From contig CBDHHE010000001.1 in the NCBI GenBank assembly GCA_965263335.1, positions 1,860,001 through 1,924,000 on the forward strand: a stretch of DNA of 64,000 nucleotides, read 5' to 3'. The notes beneath the pieces are model-generated. The model was not told the DNA's origin. It made no database searches and worked only from the letters and a program-made list of their open reading frames with translations. Positions 34,046-43,100 of the stretch are shown here, piece after piece. The position numbers and the translations under genes are program-made. Each line of letters starts with the position of its first letter. Position 1 is the stretch's first letter. The stretch is from Thermohalobaculum sp965263335. Lineage in GTDB: Bacteria > Pseudomonadota > Alphaproteobacteria > Rhodobacterales > Rhodobacteraceae.

Positions 34046-34786
34046 ATGCGGCTTGCCAACAAACGGGCCTTCATCACGGGGGGGCGTCAGGGCATCGGTC
34101 GCGCGATTGTCGACGCGTTCCTGCACGAAGGTGCCAGCGTTTCGACATGCGGGCGCGGCGAGCCGCCAAAGGATCTGCCGCAGGATTGTGCCTGGCACAC
34201 ACTCGACGTTGCCGATCCTTCAGCGGTGTCCACTGTCGCCCGGCGCATCGGCCCGACCGACGTTCTGGTGAACAACGCCGGCGTCCAGGTAGAGAAGACG
34301 GTTGCGGACAGCACCGACGCGGATTGGGATTTCGTCATGGGCGTAAATGCCAGAGGTGTGTTCAACACCTGCCGCGCGTTTCTGCCTGCGATGCCCAGTG
34401 GCGGGTCAATCATCAACATCGGGTCGATCTCGGGCATGGCCGCCGACCCCTCGATGGCGCTCTACAACGCCTCGAAGGCCTTCGTGCACGGGCTCACCCG
34501 CTCGATTTCCGTGGATCATGGCCCGGGAGTTCGCTGCAACGCGATCTGCCCGGGCTGGATCGAGACAGGCATGCTCGATGCAGGCTTTGATCTGGCGAGC
34601 GACCCTGCCGCGGCAAAGGCTGACGCACTCGCCCGCCATGCGGTCCGGCGCTTCGGAAAACCTGCGGACATCGCCGCCATGGCAGTCTGGCTTGCGTCAG
34701 ACGAGGCGGGATTCGCGACGGGTCAACTATTCACGGTGGACGGCGGCCTGACAGCGGCCTCCCCTCTGCAACCAGGATTGTTCTGA
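34046..34786 (+). CDS. SDR-family oxidoreductase (second SDR of the cluster)
   Basis: A 246-residue short-chain dehydrogenase: TGGRQGIG cofactor loop, VNNAGVQ, catalytic Ser in NIGSISG, YNASK active-site pair, and a typical FTVDGGLTA end. It shares the clade features of the first SDR (for example VNNAGVQVEKTVADST against VNAAGIEIEKTIEETT), so the two probably arose by duplication. The ATG of the next gene overlaps its stop by one base. Its likely job is oxidation or reduction of a cluster intermediate. The exact step is unknown. Confidence 0.87.
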   Translation: MRLANKRAFITGGRQGIGRAIVDAFLHEGASVSTCGRGEPPKDLPQDCAWHTLDVADPSAVSTVARRIGPTDVLVNNAGVQVEKTVADSTDADWDFVMGVNARGVFNTCRAFLPAMPSGGSIINIGSISGMAADPSMALYNASKAFVHGLTRSISVDHGPGVRCNAICPGWIETGMLDAGFDLASDPAAAKADALARHAVRRFGKPADIAAMAVWLASDEAGFATGQLFTVDGGLTAASPLQPGLF

Positions 34787-35727
34787 TGATCGAGCAAGGC
34801 ACGTTCGCAACTTTGGGCTGCGGGGTAATCGGCGCAAGTTGGACCGCTCTTTTCCTCGCCCATGGCCATACCGTCCGGGCCTACGACCCGGCAGACGGTG
34901 CTGAAGAACGGCTGCGAGACTATGTCCAAACCGCATGGCCGGTCATGACCGAGCTTGGGTTGACGGCCCATGGAGATCAGACCGCCCTCACCTTTCACAC
35001 GTCTGCAGCGGAAGCGGTGAGCGGTGCGTCTTTCATTCAGGAAAGCGTGCCGGAACGGCTGCCAGTGAAACACGAGACTTTCGCCGAAGTTGAGGATGCG
35101 ATGGATCGAGAGGCGATCCTCTCTTCCTCGGCTTCCGGCCTCACACTCAGCCAGATGCAAGCGGGATGGCGTGACCCCGCACACGTCGTTCTGGGCCATC
35201 CCTTCAATCCTCCGCATCTGGTGCCGCTTGTCGAAGTGATGGGCAATGAACGGACCGCACCCGGCGTTCTGGAGCGCACCGAGGCAGTGTATGAAAGCCT
35301 CGGCAAGGTCACGATCCGCGTGAACAAGGAGGTGGAAGGCCATGTCGCCAACCGCCTGCAGGCGGCGCTCTGGCGTGAAGCCATCCATCTCGTCACAACA
35401 GGCGTGACCACCGTCGAGGACGTGGACAAGGCCATCTGGGCAGGCCCTGGCGTGCGTTGGGCCGCCATGGGCCCCAATCTCATCTGGCACCTCGCTGCGG
35501 GGCCGGGTGGGTTGAAGTCCTACATGGATCATTTCGCGGACAGCTTTCACGGATGGTGGGATGGAATGGGCGACCCAAGACTGGACGACGCAACGCGCAA
35601 GACGTTGTTCGATGGGGTGCTTGCGGAAGCCGGCGGGCGCAGCCAGGAAGAACTTGCGGCAGAGCGTGACGCACTGGTCGTGGCGATCCTAAAGGCCACA
35701 GCGTCGGTGCGCGACAACAAGACCTAG
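34786..35727 (+). CDS. 3-hydroxyacyl-CoA dehydrogenase family; L-carnitine dehydrogenase-like
   Basis: A 313-residue protein with an N-terminal Rossmann domain (TLGCGVIGASWTALFLAHGH) and a C-terminal helical dimerisation domain. SASGLTLSQMQ, GHPFNPPHLVPLVEV and GPGVRWAAMGPNLIWHLAAG are the block pattern of L-carnitine dehydrogenases, in which a small hydroxy acid replaces the CoA ester. The size (about 310 residues) also fits the short form without the fused thioesterase. It would oxidise L-carnitine (or a related 3-hydroxy acid) to the 3-keto acid for the BKACE enzyme. No betainyl-CoA thioesterase gene is present. Confidence 0.82.
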   Translation: MIEQGTFATLGCGVIGASWTALFLAHGHTVRAYDPADGAEERLRDYVQTAWPVMTELGLTAHGDQTALTFHTSAAEAVSGASFIQESVPERLPVKHETFAEVEDAMDREAILSSSASGLTLSQMQAGWRDPAHVVLGHPFNPPHLVPLVEVMGNERTAPGVLERTEAVYESLGKVTIRVNKEVEGHVANRLQAALWREAIHLVTTGVTTVEDVDKAIWAGPGVRWAAMGPNLIWHLAAGPGGLKSYMDHFADSFHGWWDGMGDPRLDDATRKTLFDGVLAEAGGRSQEELAAERDALVVAILKATASVRDNKT

Positions 35728-36326
35728 CCTTGATCCGTCACAAGGCAGGCGCATTCGGTGCGCAGCGAACTGAGCGCTCAGATCGCCACTATTCGGGTCG
35801 AGTGACGCTTCCCTCGCGATACCGCATCGACAACTGAAGAGCTGCCATCGCACCCTCCCTGGCAGCGCAATTGGCAATCGCCACGTTGCGATTCTCGCCG
35901 CTTGGTTGAGGGAGATCGCCGCTCTGTGAATCGGATCGCCAACAAAGAATCGTTTGGTTGATCTCAGGGGGCAGTGCCAGCGGAGCACGCGTGCAACAGC
36001 CGTTCTTCGGTCGTCGCACGACGCTGAGACAATCAGCCTGTCTATGTTAAGGGCACAGCCCGACAGCCAGGCACCCACTAAATGTTGTGCTTCCCACACC
36101 TCATCAGCTTACAACTGGGCGAACTTTTCTGTCACAGAATTGTTCAAATGCCACTTTCCCGAACCGCTCGCACCACCCGCAGATTTCAGCAATCACGAGA
36201 ACTAAATTCGTGTTGTCTGCCCTAGGTGTTAGGCGTGTCTGATGATTCAACTTTGCAAAACATACTGTGCCAGTTTAAGAATAGTTGAGACAGGTTGTGG
36301 CACTGGTAATAGCGGGACTGTTAAAG
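35728..36326. other. 599-bp gene-less stretch before the coiled-coil gene
   Basis: No open frame here looks like a gene. It contains GCCTTG/CAAGGC, a 6-bp hairpin directly at the preceding stop (35727-35746, no T-run), a perfect 12-bp palindrome CTGAGCGCTCAG at 35770-35781, and an AT-richer segment from about 36100. TTGCAA at 36253 and TAAGAA at 36276 are 17 bp apart and may be a weak promoter for the coiled-coil gene. Confidence 0.4.
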
Positions 36327-38963
36327 TTGAAAAGATATACAGCAATTCTTCTATTGGTTGTGGCAATTGTGTCGGTGGCTGACCAGTCAGCGGCGCAGGA
36401 TGAGACCTCGGTTGTTCACATCGACGAGATTGAGCAGCTGTCAAACCGTGCAGCTTCGTTTCGCAAGATCATCGCTCTGCTCGAAGAAGACTTCGCAGCC
36501 GCAGACGCAGAGTGGGCTTCCTTGCAGGCTCGGCACGAGAAGGAGATGCAACGTTTCGCTGAGACGCAGCAGAAGCTTGCAGATCTCTTGGGCGAGTTCG
36601 AAGCCACGCGTGGCGATGTGGAAAGTCTCAAGGGCGAGCAGGCAGCGCTGATGGCCGCCGTGGCCGAGGCGCAGACCGCGATCGAGACCTCTTCGGCCGA
36701 GCGTACAGCCCTTGAGGCTTCCATCGCCGAACTCGAAGGCACGCTCCAGACCCGTCAGGGCGAATTGCAGCAGGTCGAGGCTGCTGTGGCCGAGGCTCAG
36801 ACAGCACTGGATGCCTCAGCTGCCGAACGCACCGGCCTTGAGGGTTCCATCGTTGAGCTTCAGGGCACGTTCGAAGCCAGACAAGGTGAGCTGCAGCAGG
36901 TCGAGGCTGCCGTGGCCGAGGCTCAGACAGCACTCGACGACACATACGCCGAGCGCACCAGTCTAGAAGTTGCCATCGCCGAGCTCGAGGGCACGGTCCA
37001 GACAAGACAGGGGGAGCTGCAGGAAGTGGAAACCTCTGTGGCTGCGGCGAAGACAACGCTCGACGATACGATCGCAGAACAAACCGGCCTGGAAGCTTCC
37101 ATCGCCGAGCTTGAGGGAACGATCGAGTCCAAACAGGGCGAGCTGCAACAGGTCGAAACAGCCGTCGCAGAGGCACAGACCGTCCTGGACGCCACATTTG
37201 CCGAGCGCACGGGCCTCGAGGAAACCATCGCCGAACTCAAGGGCACCGTCGAGACGCGCCAAGGCGAGCTGCAACTGGTCGAAACAGCCGTCGCCGAAGC
37301 TCAAACAGCGCTCGATGCAACGTTTGCCAGGAGCGCGGATGTAGAAGCCTCCATCGCCGAGCTCGAAGGCACGCTCGAATCTCGACAGGCTGAGCTGCAG
37401 CAGGTCGAGACCTCAGTGGCCGAGGCAAAGACCGCACTCGACGACACCTATGCAGAACGCACCAGTCTGGAAGTTGCCATCGCCGAACTCGAAGGTACGG
37501 TTCAGACAAGACAGGGCGAACTGCAGGAGGTCGAAACCGCCGTCGCCGAGGCACAGACAACGCTCAATTCCACTGTCGCCGAACGCACGGGCCTGGAGAG
37601 CGCAATCGTCGAACTCCAGGGCACTTTCGAGATCAGGCAGGGCGAGCTACAGCAGGTGGAAGCCGCGATCGTCGAGGCGCAAACAGCGCTCGATGACAGG
37701 TTCGCCGAGCGCACAGGCCTGGAGGGCACCATCGCCGAGCTCGAAGGCACGATCGAGACCCGGCAGGGCGAACTGCAACAGGTCGAGACCGCGGTGGCCG
37801 AGGCGCAGGCAGCGCTGGATGCCACGGCTGCCGAACGCACCGGGCTGGAGGGCTCCATCGTTGAGCTCGAAGGCACGTTCGAAGCCAAGCAGGGCGAACT
37901 GCAGCAGGTCGAAGCCGCCGTCGCCGAAGCGGAAGCCGCACTTGACGCGACGCTTGCGGAACGCACGGGTCTGGAGGGCACCATCGCCGAGCTCGAGAAC
38001 AACTACGAGACCAGGCAGGGCGAGCTCCAGCAGGTCGAAGCCACCATCGCACAAGCACAGACGACACTCGATGCCACGCTGGCCGAGCGCTCGGACCTCG
38101 AGGCCACCATCGTCGGACTTGAGGAGAAAGAAGCCCAGCTGGTTGCGCGCACGGATCAGCTTGGTGAAGTCGCGAAGCAAGTGGAGTCACTTGACCTCAA
38201 GAGCGCAGAACTGTCCGTCCGGATCAACGAAAGCCAGCAGAGCGTCGACGCGCTCGAGGCACGCAAGAGTGAGCTTGGCGAGGAGGTCGCATCCCTCGAT
38301 AACCAGGTTGCAACCAAGGAGGCCCATCTGGATCGTCTCGCGGTAAACATCGAGGATTGGACGGTCGCAGAACTCAAGTACCGCCAAACGATCGAGAAGC
38401 TGGACGCATCGGAGCTCGAGCTCTCTACGAGGCAAGTGTCGATCGGAGAGCTACAGGAAGAGGAAGGCAAGTGGATCGAACGGCTTGCTGCGCTGAAGGA
38501 AGAGACGAACATTGTCGAAGACCGGGTCAAAATTGCCGCCACAGAGCTGTCGAGACTGGTCGCCCGGGAGGCTGATCTTCGCCTGACGCTGACCGAACTC
38601 GAGAGCCAGCGTCTCGGACAAGGAACGAATGCAACGGCTGTGCCGGCACGACAGACGACTGGTTCGCCCGCAACTTACACAGCGCCATCGACGGCTGTTG
38701 TGGAAGCACCAGCGCCCGCCGCCACCCGCAGCCTCTCAATTGAACCGACGTCGACTCGTGAGCTGACCGCCAGATCGAGCGAAGATGTCACGGCGGCACT
38801 CCTTGCAGCACCTGGGCTGGCTCTGGCGGAACAGGTACAGCGCGAGCAGCTGGAGAGCCGTCTTCTCGAAGGGGTCTGCGTGATCGACGCCCTGAGAGAG
38901 ACATTTAACGTTGTTAATCGCCAGATCCTGGTGTCTCTGACGCGGGACCTCGGTGCTTGTTGA
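36327..38963 (+). CDS. Exported protein with eleven 42-residue coiled-coil repeats
   Basis: An 878-residue protein of unknown function. A signal peptide (KRYTAILLLVVAIVSVADQS, cut near SAAQ) is followed by a helical lead-in, then eleven near-identical 42-residue units (consensus core IAELEGTxxTRQGELQQVE) and about 260 residues of less regular coiled coil. A Thr/Ala/Pro linker comes next (about 770-800), then a short C-terminal domain with two cysteines (EGVCVIDALRETFN and the final DLGAC). The frame is open from TTG 36285; I prefer TTG 36327 because it gives a canonical signal peptide. The stop is 34 bp before the TAXI receptor start, so the two are probably co-transcribed. The likely site is the periplasm. 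Confidence 0.75.
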   Translation: MKRYTAILLLVVAIVSVADQSAAQDETSVVHIDEIEQLSNRAASFRKIIALLEEDFAAADAEWASLQARHEKEMQRFAETQQKLADLLGEFEATRGDVESLKGEQAALMAAVAEAQTAIETSSAERTALEASIAELEGTLQTRQGELQQVEAAVAEAQTALDASAAERTGLEGSIVELQGTFEARQGELQQVEAAVAEAQTALDDTYAERTSLEVAIAELEGTVQTRQGELQEVETSVAAAKTTLDDTIAEQTGLEASIAELEGTIESKQGELQQVETAVAEAQTVLDATFAERTGLEETIAELKGTVETRQGELQLVETAVAEAQTALDATFARSADVEASIAELEGTLESRQAELQQVETSVAEAKTALDDTYAERTSLEVAIAELEGTVQTRQGELQEVETAVAEAQTTLNSTVAERTGLESAIVELQGTFEIRQGELQQVEAAIVEAQTALDDRFAERTGLEGTIAELEGTIETRQGELQQVETAVAEAQAALDATAAERTGLEGSIVELEGTFEAKQGELQQVEAAVAEAEAALDATLAERTGLEGTIAELENNYETRQGELQQVEATIAQAQTTLDATLAERSDLEATIVGLEEKEAQLVARTDQLGEVAKQVESLDLKSAELSVRINESQQSVDALEARKSELGEEVASLDNQVATKEAHLDRLAVNIEDWTVAELKYRQTIEKLDASELELSTRQVSIGELQEEEGKWIERLAALKEETNIVEDRVKIAATELSRLVAREADLRLTLTELESQRLGQGTNATAVPARQTTGSPATYTAPSTAVVEAPAPAATRSLSIEPTSTRELTARSSEDVTAALLAAPGLALAEQVQREQLESRLLEGVCVIDALRETFNVVNRQILVSLTRDLGAC
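36723..38108 (+). repeat. Eleven tandem 126-bp coding repeats
   Basis: Eleven units of exactly 126 bp run without a single-codon insertion from 36723 to 38108. Each encodes 42 residues, or six perfect heptads, so the a/d core positions (I1, L4, L8, R11, L15, V18, V22, A25, L29, T32, R36, L39) keep register across units. A half unit precedes them and a decayed twelfth follows. Units 2/8 and 3/7 are more alike than neighbours, indicating block duplication. The GELQQVE and ERTGLE segments are the most conserved. Confidence 0.9.
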
Positions 38964-38997
38964 GCGCGTTGAGAGCCGATCCAAACTGGAGAAAAAA

Positions 38998-40065
38998 ATG
39001 TGCGTTGCTGAGAAGCTTCTGAAGTTGGCAACTGCCTTCGTTGTCGTGGTGATGTTCTGCCTGCCCAAGTCCGCGGGTGCTCAGGACTTTCCCCTGAACA
39101 TCTTAACAGGCGGCCCAAGCGGCACATACATCCAGTTTGGTCGCGACCTCAGCCGTGAACTGGGACGGTGCAATCTCTCGCTGAATGTTCAGGAGAGCGC
39201 CGGGTCACTCGAGAATTTCCTCGGTGTGCGCAAGCGCCGGCACACCCAGTTCGGAATCGTGCAGAGCGACGTGCTCGAGTATCTGAAAACCTACGCGACG
39301 CAAGACACCGACGTTGCACGGGCAATCTTCGGCGTTCGCATCGCGGCACCCTTGTACAACGAAGAGGTGCATATTCTCGCCAAGCGCGAGATCGCCGGGC
39401 TTCAGGATCTGAACGGACGCAAAGTCTCTGTTGGCGTCGCTGACAGCGGCACCTTCCTGACTTCGTCGCTCGTGCTCGACCTCGCGGGCGTTGAGCCCTC
39501 CGAACGGATCACCATCAACGCGGACGCATCACTCGACGCGTTGCTGGCGGGCGAGATCGATGCATTCTTCTATGTTGCCGGCGCGCCGGCCAGGCTCTTC
39601 TCCTCGCCAGACATCGATCCTGTCAGGTTTCATCTCGTGCCGATCGCCAACGAGACGCTCCAGACTGTCTATTTGCCGGATCAGATCGCAGCGGGCACCT
39701 ATCCGTTCCAGCCCGAGGCGGTCGACGTCGTCTCTGTGAAAGCCGTGCTCATGACATACGAGTTCGTGCCGAACAAGAACGCATATCATCAACAGAGCTG
39801 CAAGGCGGTCTCCGATCTGTCGCATCTTATCCTGACGCGCTTCCGGGACCTGCAGGAGACAGGGCATCCGAAATGGAAGGATGTCGATCTAAACGAGATT
39901 CCACCGGGCTGGGATATCGCTGAATGCGTCAACGCAGGACTGTCTGAGGACTACGTTCTGAATTGTCGCCAGGAGGAGGCTCCGGCACCGGTGCAGCAAC
40001 CGACGACGGAAAGCTCGGCAAATGAAGCCTATCGGGCAAGAATTTGCGCGGCAATCGGCTGCTGA
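38998..40065 (+). CDS. Orphan TAXI-family solute-binding protein
   Basis: A 355-residue TAXI-type (TRAP-associated extracytoplasmic immunogenic) receptor. A signal peptide (KLATAFVVVVMFCLPKSAGA) is followed by the ligand-binding fold: NILTGGPSGTYIQFGRDL, QESAGSLENFLGVRKRR, FGIVQSDVLEY and VSVGVADSGTF. ATG 38998 has GGAGA upstream. Unlike transport-linked TAXI proteins there is no TRAP permease nearby. The C-terminal 90 residues are unusual: five cysteines (QSCKAV, AECVNA, LNCRQE, RICAAIGC), a Pro/Gln linker and a terminal IGC. This tail and the coiled-coil neighbour suggest a sensory or structural role. Ligand unknown. Confidence 0.82.
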   Translation: MCVAEKLLKLATAFVVVVMFCLPKSAGAQDFPLNILTGGPSGTYIQFGRDLSRELGRCNLSLNVQESAGSLENFLGVRKRRHTQFGIVQSDVLEYLKTYATQDTDVARAIFGVRIAAPLYNEEVHILAKREIAGLQDLNGRKVSVGVADSGTFLTSSLVLDLAGVEPSERITINADASLDALLAGEIDAFFYVAGAPARLFSSPDIDPVRFHLVPIANETLQTVYLPDQIAAGTYPFQPEAVDVVSVKAVLMTYEFVPNKNAYHQQSCKAVSDLSHLILTRFRDLQETGHPKWKDVDLNEIPPGWDIAECVNAGLSEDYVLNCRQEEAPAPVQQPTTESSANEAYRARICAAIGC

Positions 40066-40078
40066 TCATCGAGGTCGC

Positions 40079-40103
40079 GTGGTACCGTCACCGCCGGCAC
40101 CAC
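40079..40103. terminator. Candidate bidirectional hairpin between convergent genes
   Basis: GTGGT-A-CCG (40079-40087) pairs with CGG-C-ACCAC (40095-40103) with one mismatch around a 7-nt loop. It sits between the TAXI receptor stop (40065) and the ATPase stop (40117), which face each other. There is no clear T-run, so it is a weak terminator candidate. Confidence 0.35.
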
Positions 40104-40116
40104 AGGACGCCCTCCT

Positions 40117-43100
40117 TCAAGACCCAGTCAGAGTGACCAGTATCTCCCCAGGTGCGGGTGCCTCATGAGGCTGCGCAAATGAGACCTTCAGCACAGACGT
40201 GACCGCGTTGGGAAACAAAGCCTCAACCACCGCTTCTGCAGCTTCACGGTCCTCGTCGTAGAAGTAATACACACCATTGCCAACGAGCTCCGAGCGGTCG
40301 ACCGCTACCGTCTGCAGGCGAACGCCTGGCCAACCAGAGGCAGCGCTGAGGCTTTCTGCAAGGTCAGTGTCTGGCTGATCAGGGTGTGCGACAAGCATGA
40401 TCGGCAACGTTGCGTCGGTGGATGACTGTGGCGTGGTCTCGGCGATGCTTTGGGCACCACCCGAAATCTCCTGCCACTCCGAGGCGGCATAGCGAGATTT
40501 CGCGTGATCAACCGCGAGAACACGCCAGAACTTCGCGGCGCCAGGCAAGGGAAGCCGCACAGCCGAGACGTTAGAGCGATAGGATGCAATTGCACCTTCT
40601 CCCGAAGCCGCCGCAATCTCGATCACGTAGAAACTTGGATCGGCGCCCTGGGCACTCGTCCAAACAAACTCCGCTATTGTGGTGTCGTCGCGTTCTGCAA
40701 GCAGCAAGTGCGGTGGCTCGACGCGCCCCTCGAACCGGGGTGCGGCCAGATCAGCCAACCGCCGCTGAGCGTTGCGTTCATCTGAACCAACAGCTTGGTA
40801 CCAGGCGCGCGCCAGCGACGGGTTGACGGGCACGCCATCGCCGGTCTCATAGATTTGTCCGAGGTAGTAGGCGGCGCGCTTGTGACCCGAAATCGCGGCG
40901 CGCGCAAAGTTGATCATGGCGCCGGTCGGGTCATCCATGCCGATGTCAACCGCCGTGCGAAAGTAGGTTGCCGACCGTTCTGGGGCGGCAGTTTCAACCG
41001 GTGTGGGGGCAGGCCGATCCTCCCAGAGCATCGCGAACAGATTGCGCAGAGAACGGTACTCATCCGACCGGAGATGCAGGACAAACTCGGGCGTTGTTGC
41101 AGGAGCGATCGACCGTGTGGAACTCGCAGAGCGGCCTGCGGGATCCGCCGATGCGTTGAGTGCCGCAACGGCGATCGAGGTCTGGTCGCTGTCGACACGG
41201 GTGAAGGCGGAGTCCAGCGATGCGATCGTCGCAACCTCGGAAATGGGTTCTGAAGGATCGGCAGACACAGACCTGTCATACTGCCCCAGCAAACCGGGAG
41301 CGTCTGGCACGGCCGCCAAGGCTGCTCTGACGTTTTCATCCGCAGACGACGGGAACTCGGCCGAGACGCTGGTGTAGCGTGTCAAGCCCGGTGGCGCTCC
41401 AATCCAGGATGCGGTGAGTTGATCGTCTCCTGCATCGTGAAGCATCGGGGGTTCTGCCTGGGCAACGCCGAGCAGGACCTGCACGTGCAGCTGCTCGTCG
41501 AACATGAAGTCTTTCGGATCGAGCTTCGGATCCGCGGAGAGACGTGACGTGTGACTGATCGCGACTGCAGCCTGCACGGTGTAGAACGCGGGTGCATCTG
41601 CTCCCAGCCCACCGAGCATCGCGTCAATCGATCGTTCGTCTTGGACTTGGGCAGAAAGACCACTGTCTCCAAAGCGCATGATTGCCGGCGAGAGATGCGC
41701 ACCACGCGTGTCAAAACTCGCCGCCGGCGCAGCAAACCGCATTTCCATGTCGAGCGCTTCAAGAAAGCCTGTGGCCGCGCCCATCGCAAGCATCGGCGTC
41801 CTGGACGCGGCCGCCGAGGCCGGTTCCGAGAATCCTATGTCCGCCGACGCTCCTGGGACACCAGCGTCTCGATCTGCGATGAGGGCAAATGCGGCGGGCA
41901 AGGCAACGGGTTCGAGTGCGTTCGACGTCGCAGGCGGCATCGATGCGCCAACCAACTCACTTTCCGGGGGAAAGCTCGCCCGCGTGAAGCCTCCGTCATC
42001 TGTCGAAGCGAAACTCCGGAACACGTCCGCCGGTGCGAACTCCAGTTGCGTGGGCGCCAGCGATGCCGTCTGATCGTCTGCCAAGTCCTCCCGGTCTTCA
42101 GAGATCACGGCAGGCCCCGCAGATACGTCAAGTTGATCGAGCCATACCTCTCCATCGAACTGCTCATAGGCGACGACCACCGCACCGACCGAAGCTGCAA
42201 TGGCAGCGATCGGCGCAGCTCGTTTCATTGATCGCGGGTTCTTCGCGGGTTTCGTTGTCGCCTCATCAGCCGCGAGCATGAGCGTGGGCGGATCGAGCCA
42301 CCTGTCGTCGCTCTGGGATGCATCGTGAGCGTCACCCGCCAAACTGGAGTGCGCGCTGCCGTCCCAGTCTGAAGCACCTCTTGACCCCGCAGCATCGGCC
42401 GAAGCCCCCACGAAGGTTGCATCACCGCCCTCCTCTGCAACACCGGCAAGACCGGCGGCCCCGCTTGGCTGCTCCGGTATCGACGTCGCTGGCGCTATGG
42501 TCGAACTTGATCGCTCAGGCTGCGTCGCATGAACCGCCGCCGGAGCCGCAAGCTCCCCTTGCGTCCGCAGATCGCTGGCAATCGCACGAACATCCCGGAC
42601 GCTGATCCGCTTTTGCCGGCGTTCGAACGCGACCTCAAGACAGCGATCGCAGAGTGTATTGATGGCTCGAGGAACACCGGCAGTTGCCGCGTACACCTCA
42701 TCCAAGGCAGCTGAGTTGAAGAGGTTCTCCGAGCCGCCGGCAGAAATAAGCCGATGCCGCACGTATCCCGCGGCATCACTGTTGCTCATCGCGGCAAGAT
42801 TGAAGTCCGCGCCTATCCTTTGAGCGATCGACCGGAATTCCGGTCGTGCGAGGCGCTGGCGCAGCTTCGGGCGGCCCACCAGGGCGATCATCAGCTGGAC
42901 GTCCGCACGATCGTTGATGTTGGTCAGCAGGCCCAGATCGTTGAAGTCAGCGTCGGATGCTTCCTGCGCTTCGTCAATGATCAGCACGGAGCTCCGGCCG
43001 GACGCAAACTCATCCGTGAGACAGTCCTGCAGCCGCGCAAGCAGAATCGCTTCAGAGCTGCAATCCGGATTCTGGTTGAAGGCTGTCAGCGTTCTGTGAA

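Noticed and set aside
35689..36099. 136-residue minus-strand frame in the gap before the coiled-coil gene
   Set aside because: Part overlaps the end of the carnitine-dehydrogenase-like gene; composition is not protein-like, and I could not link it to a transposase or other remnant.
36723..38108. CRISPR-like regular repetition
   Set aside because: Repeat units are 126 bp with no short spacers, the array is fully coding, and no cas gene is near.
36416..38435. Many long antisense and alternate-frame open frames inside the coiled-coil gene
   Set aside because: They are caused by the 126-bp coding repeat, which keeps other frames open unit after unit. Only the plus frame has a signal peptide and heptads.
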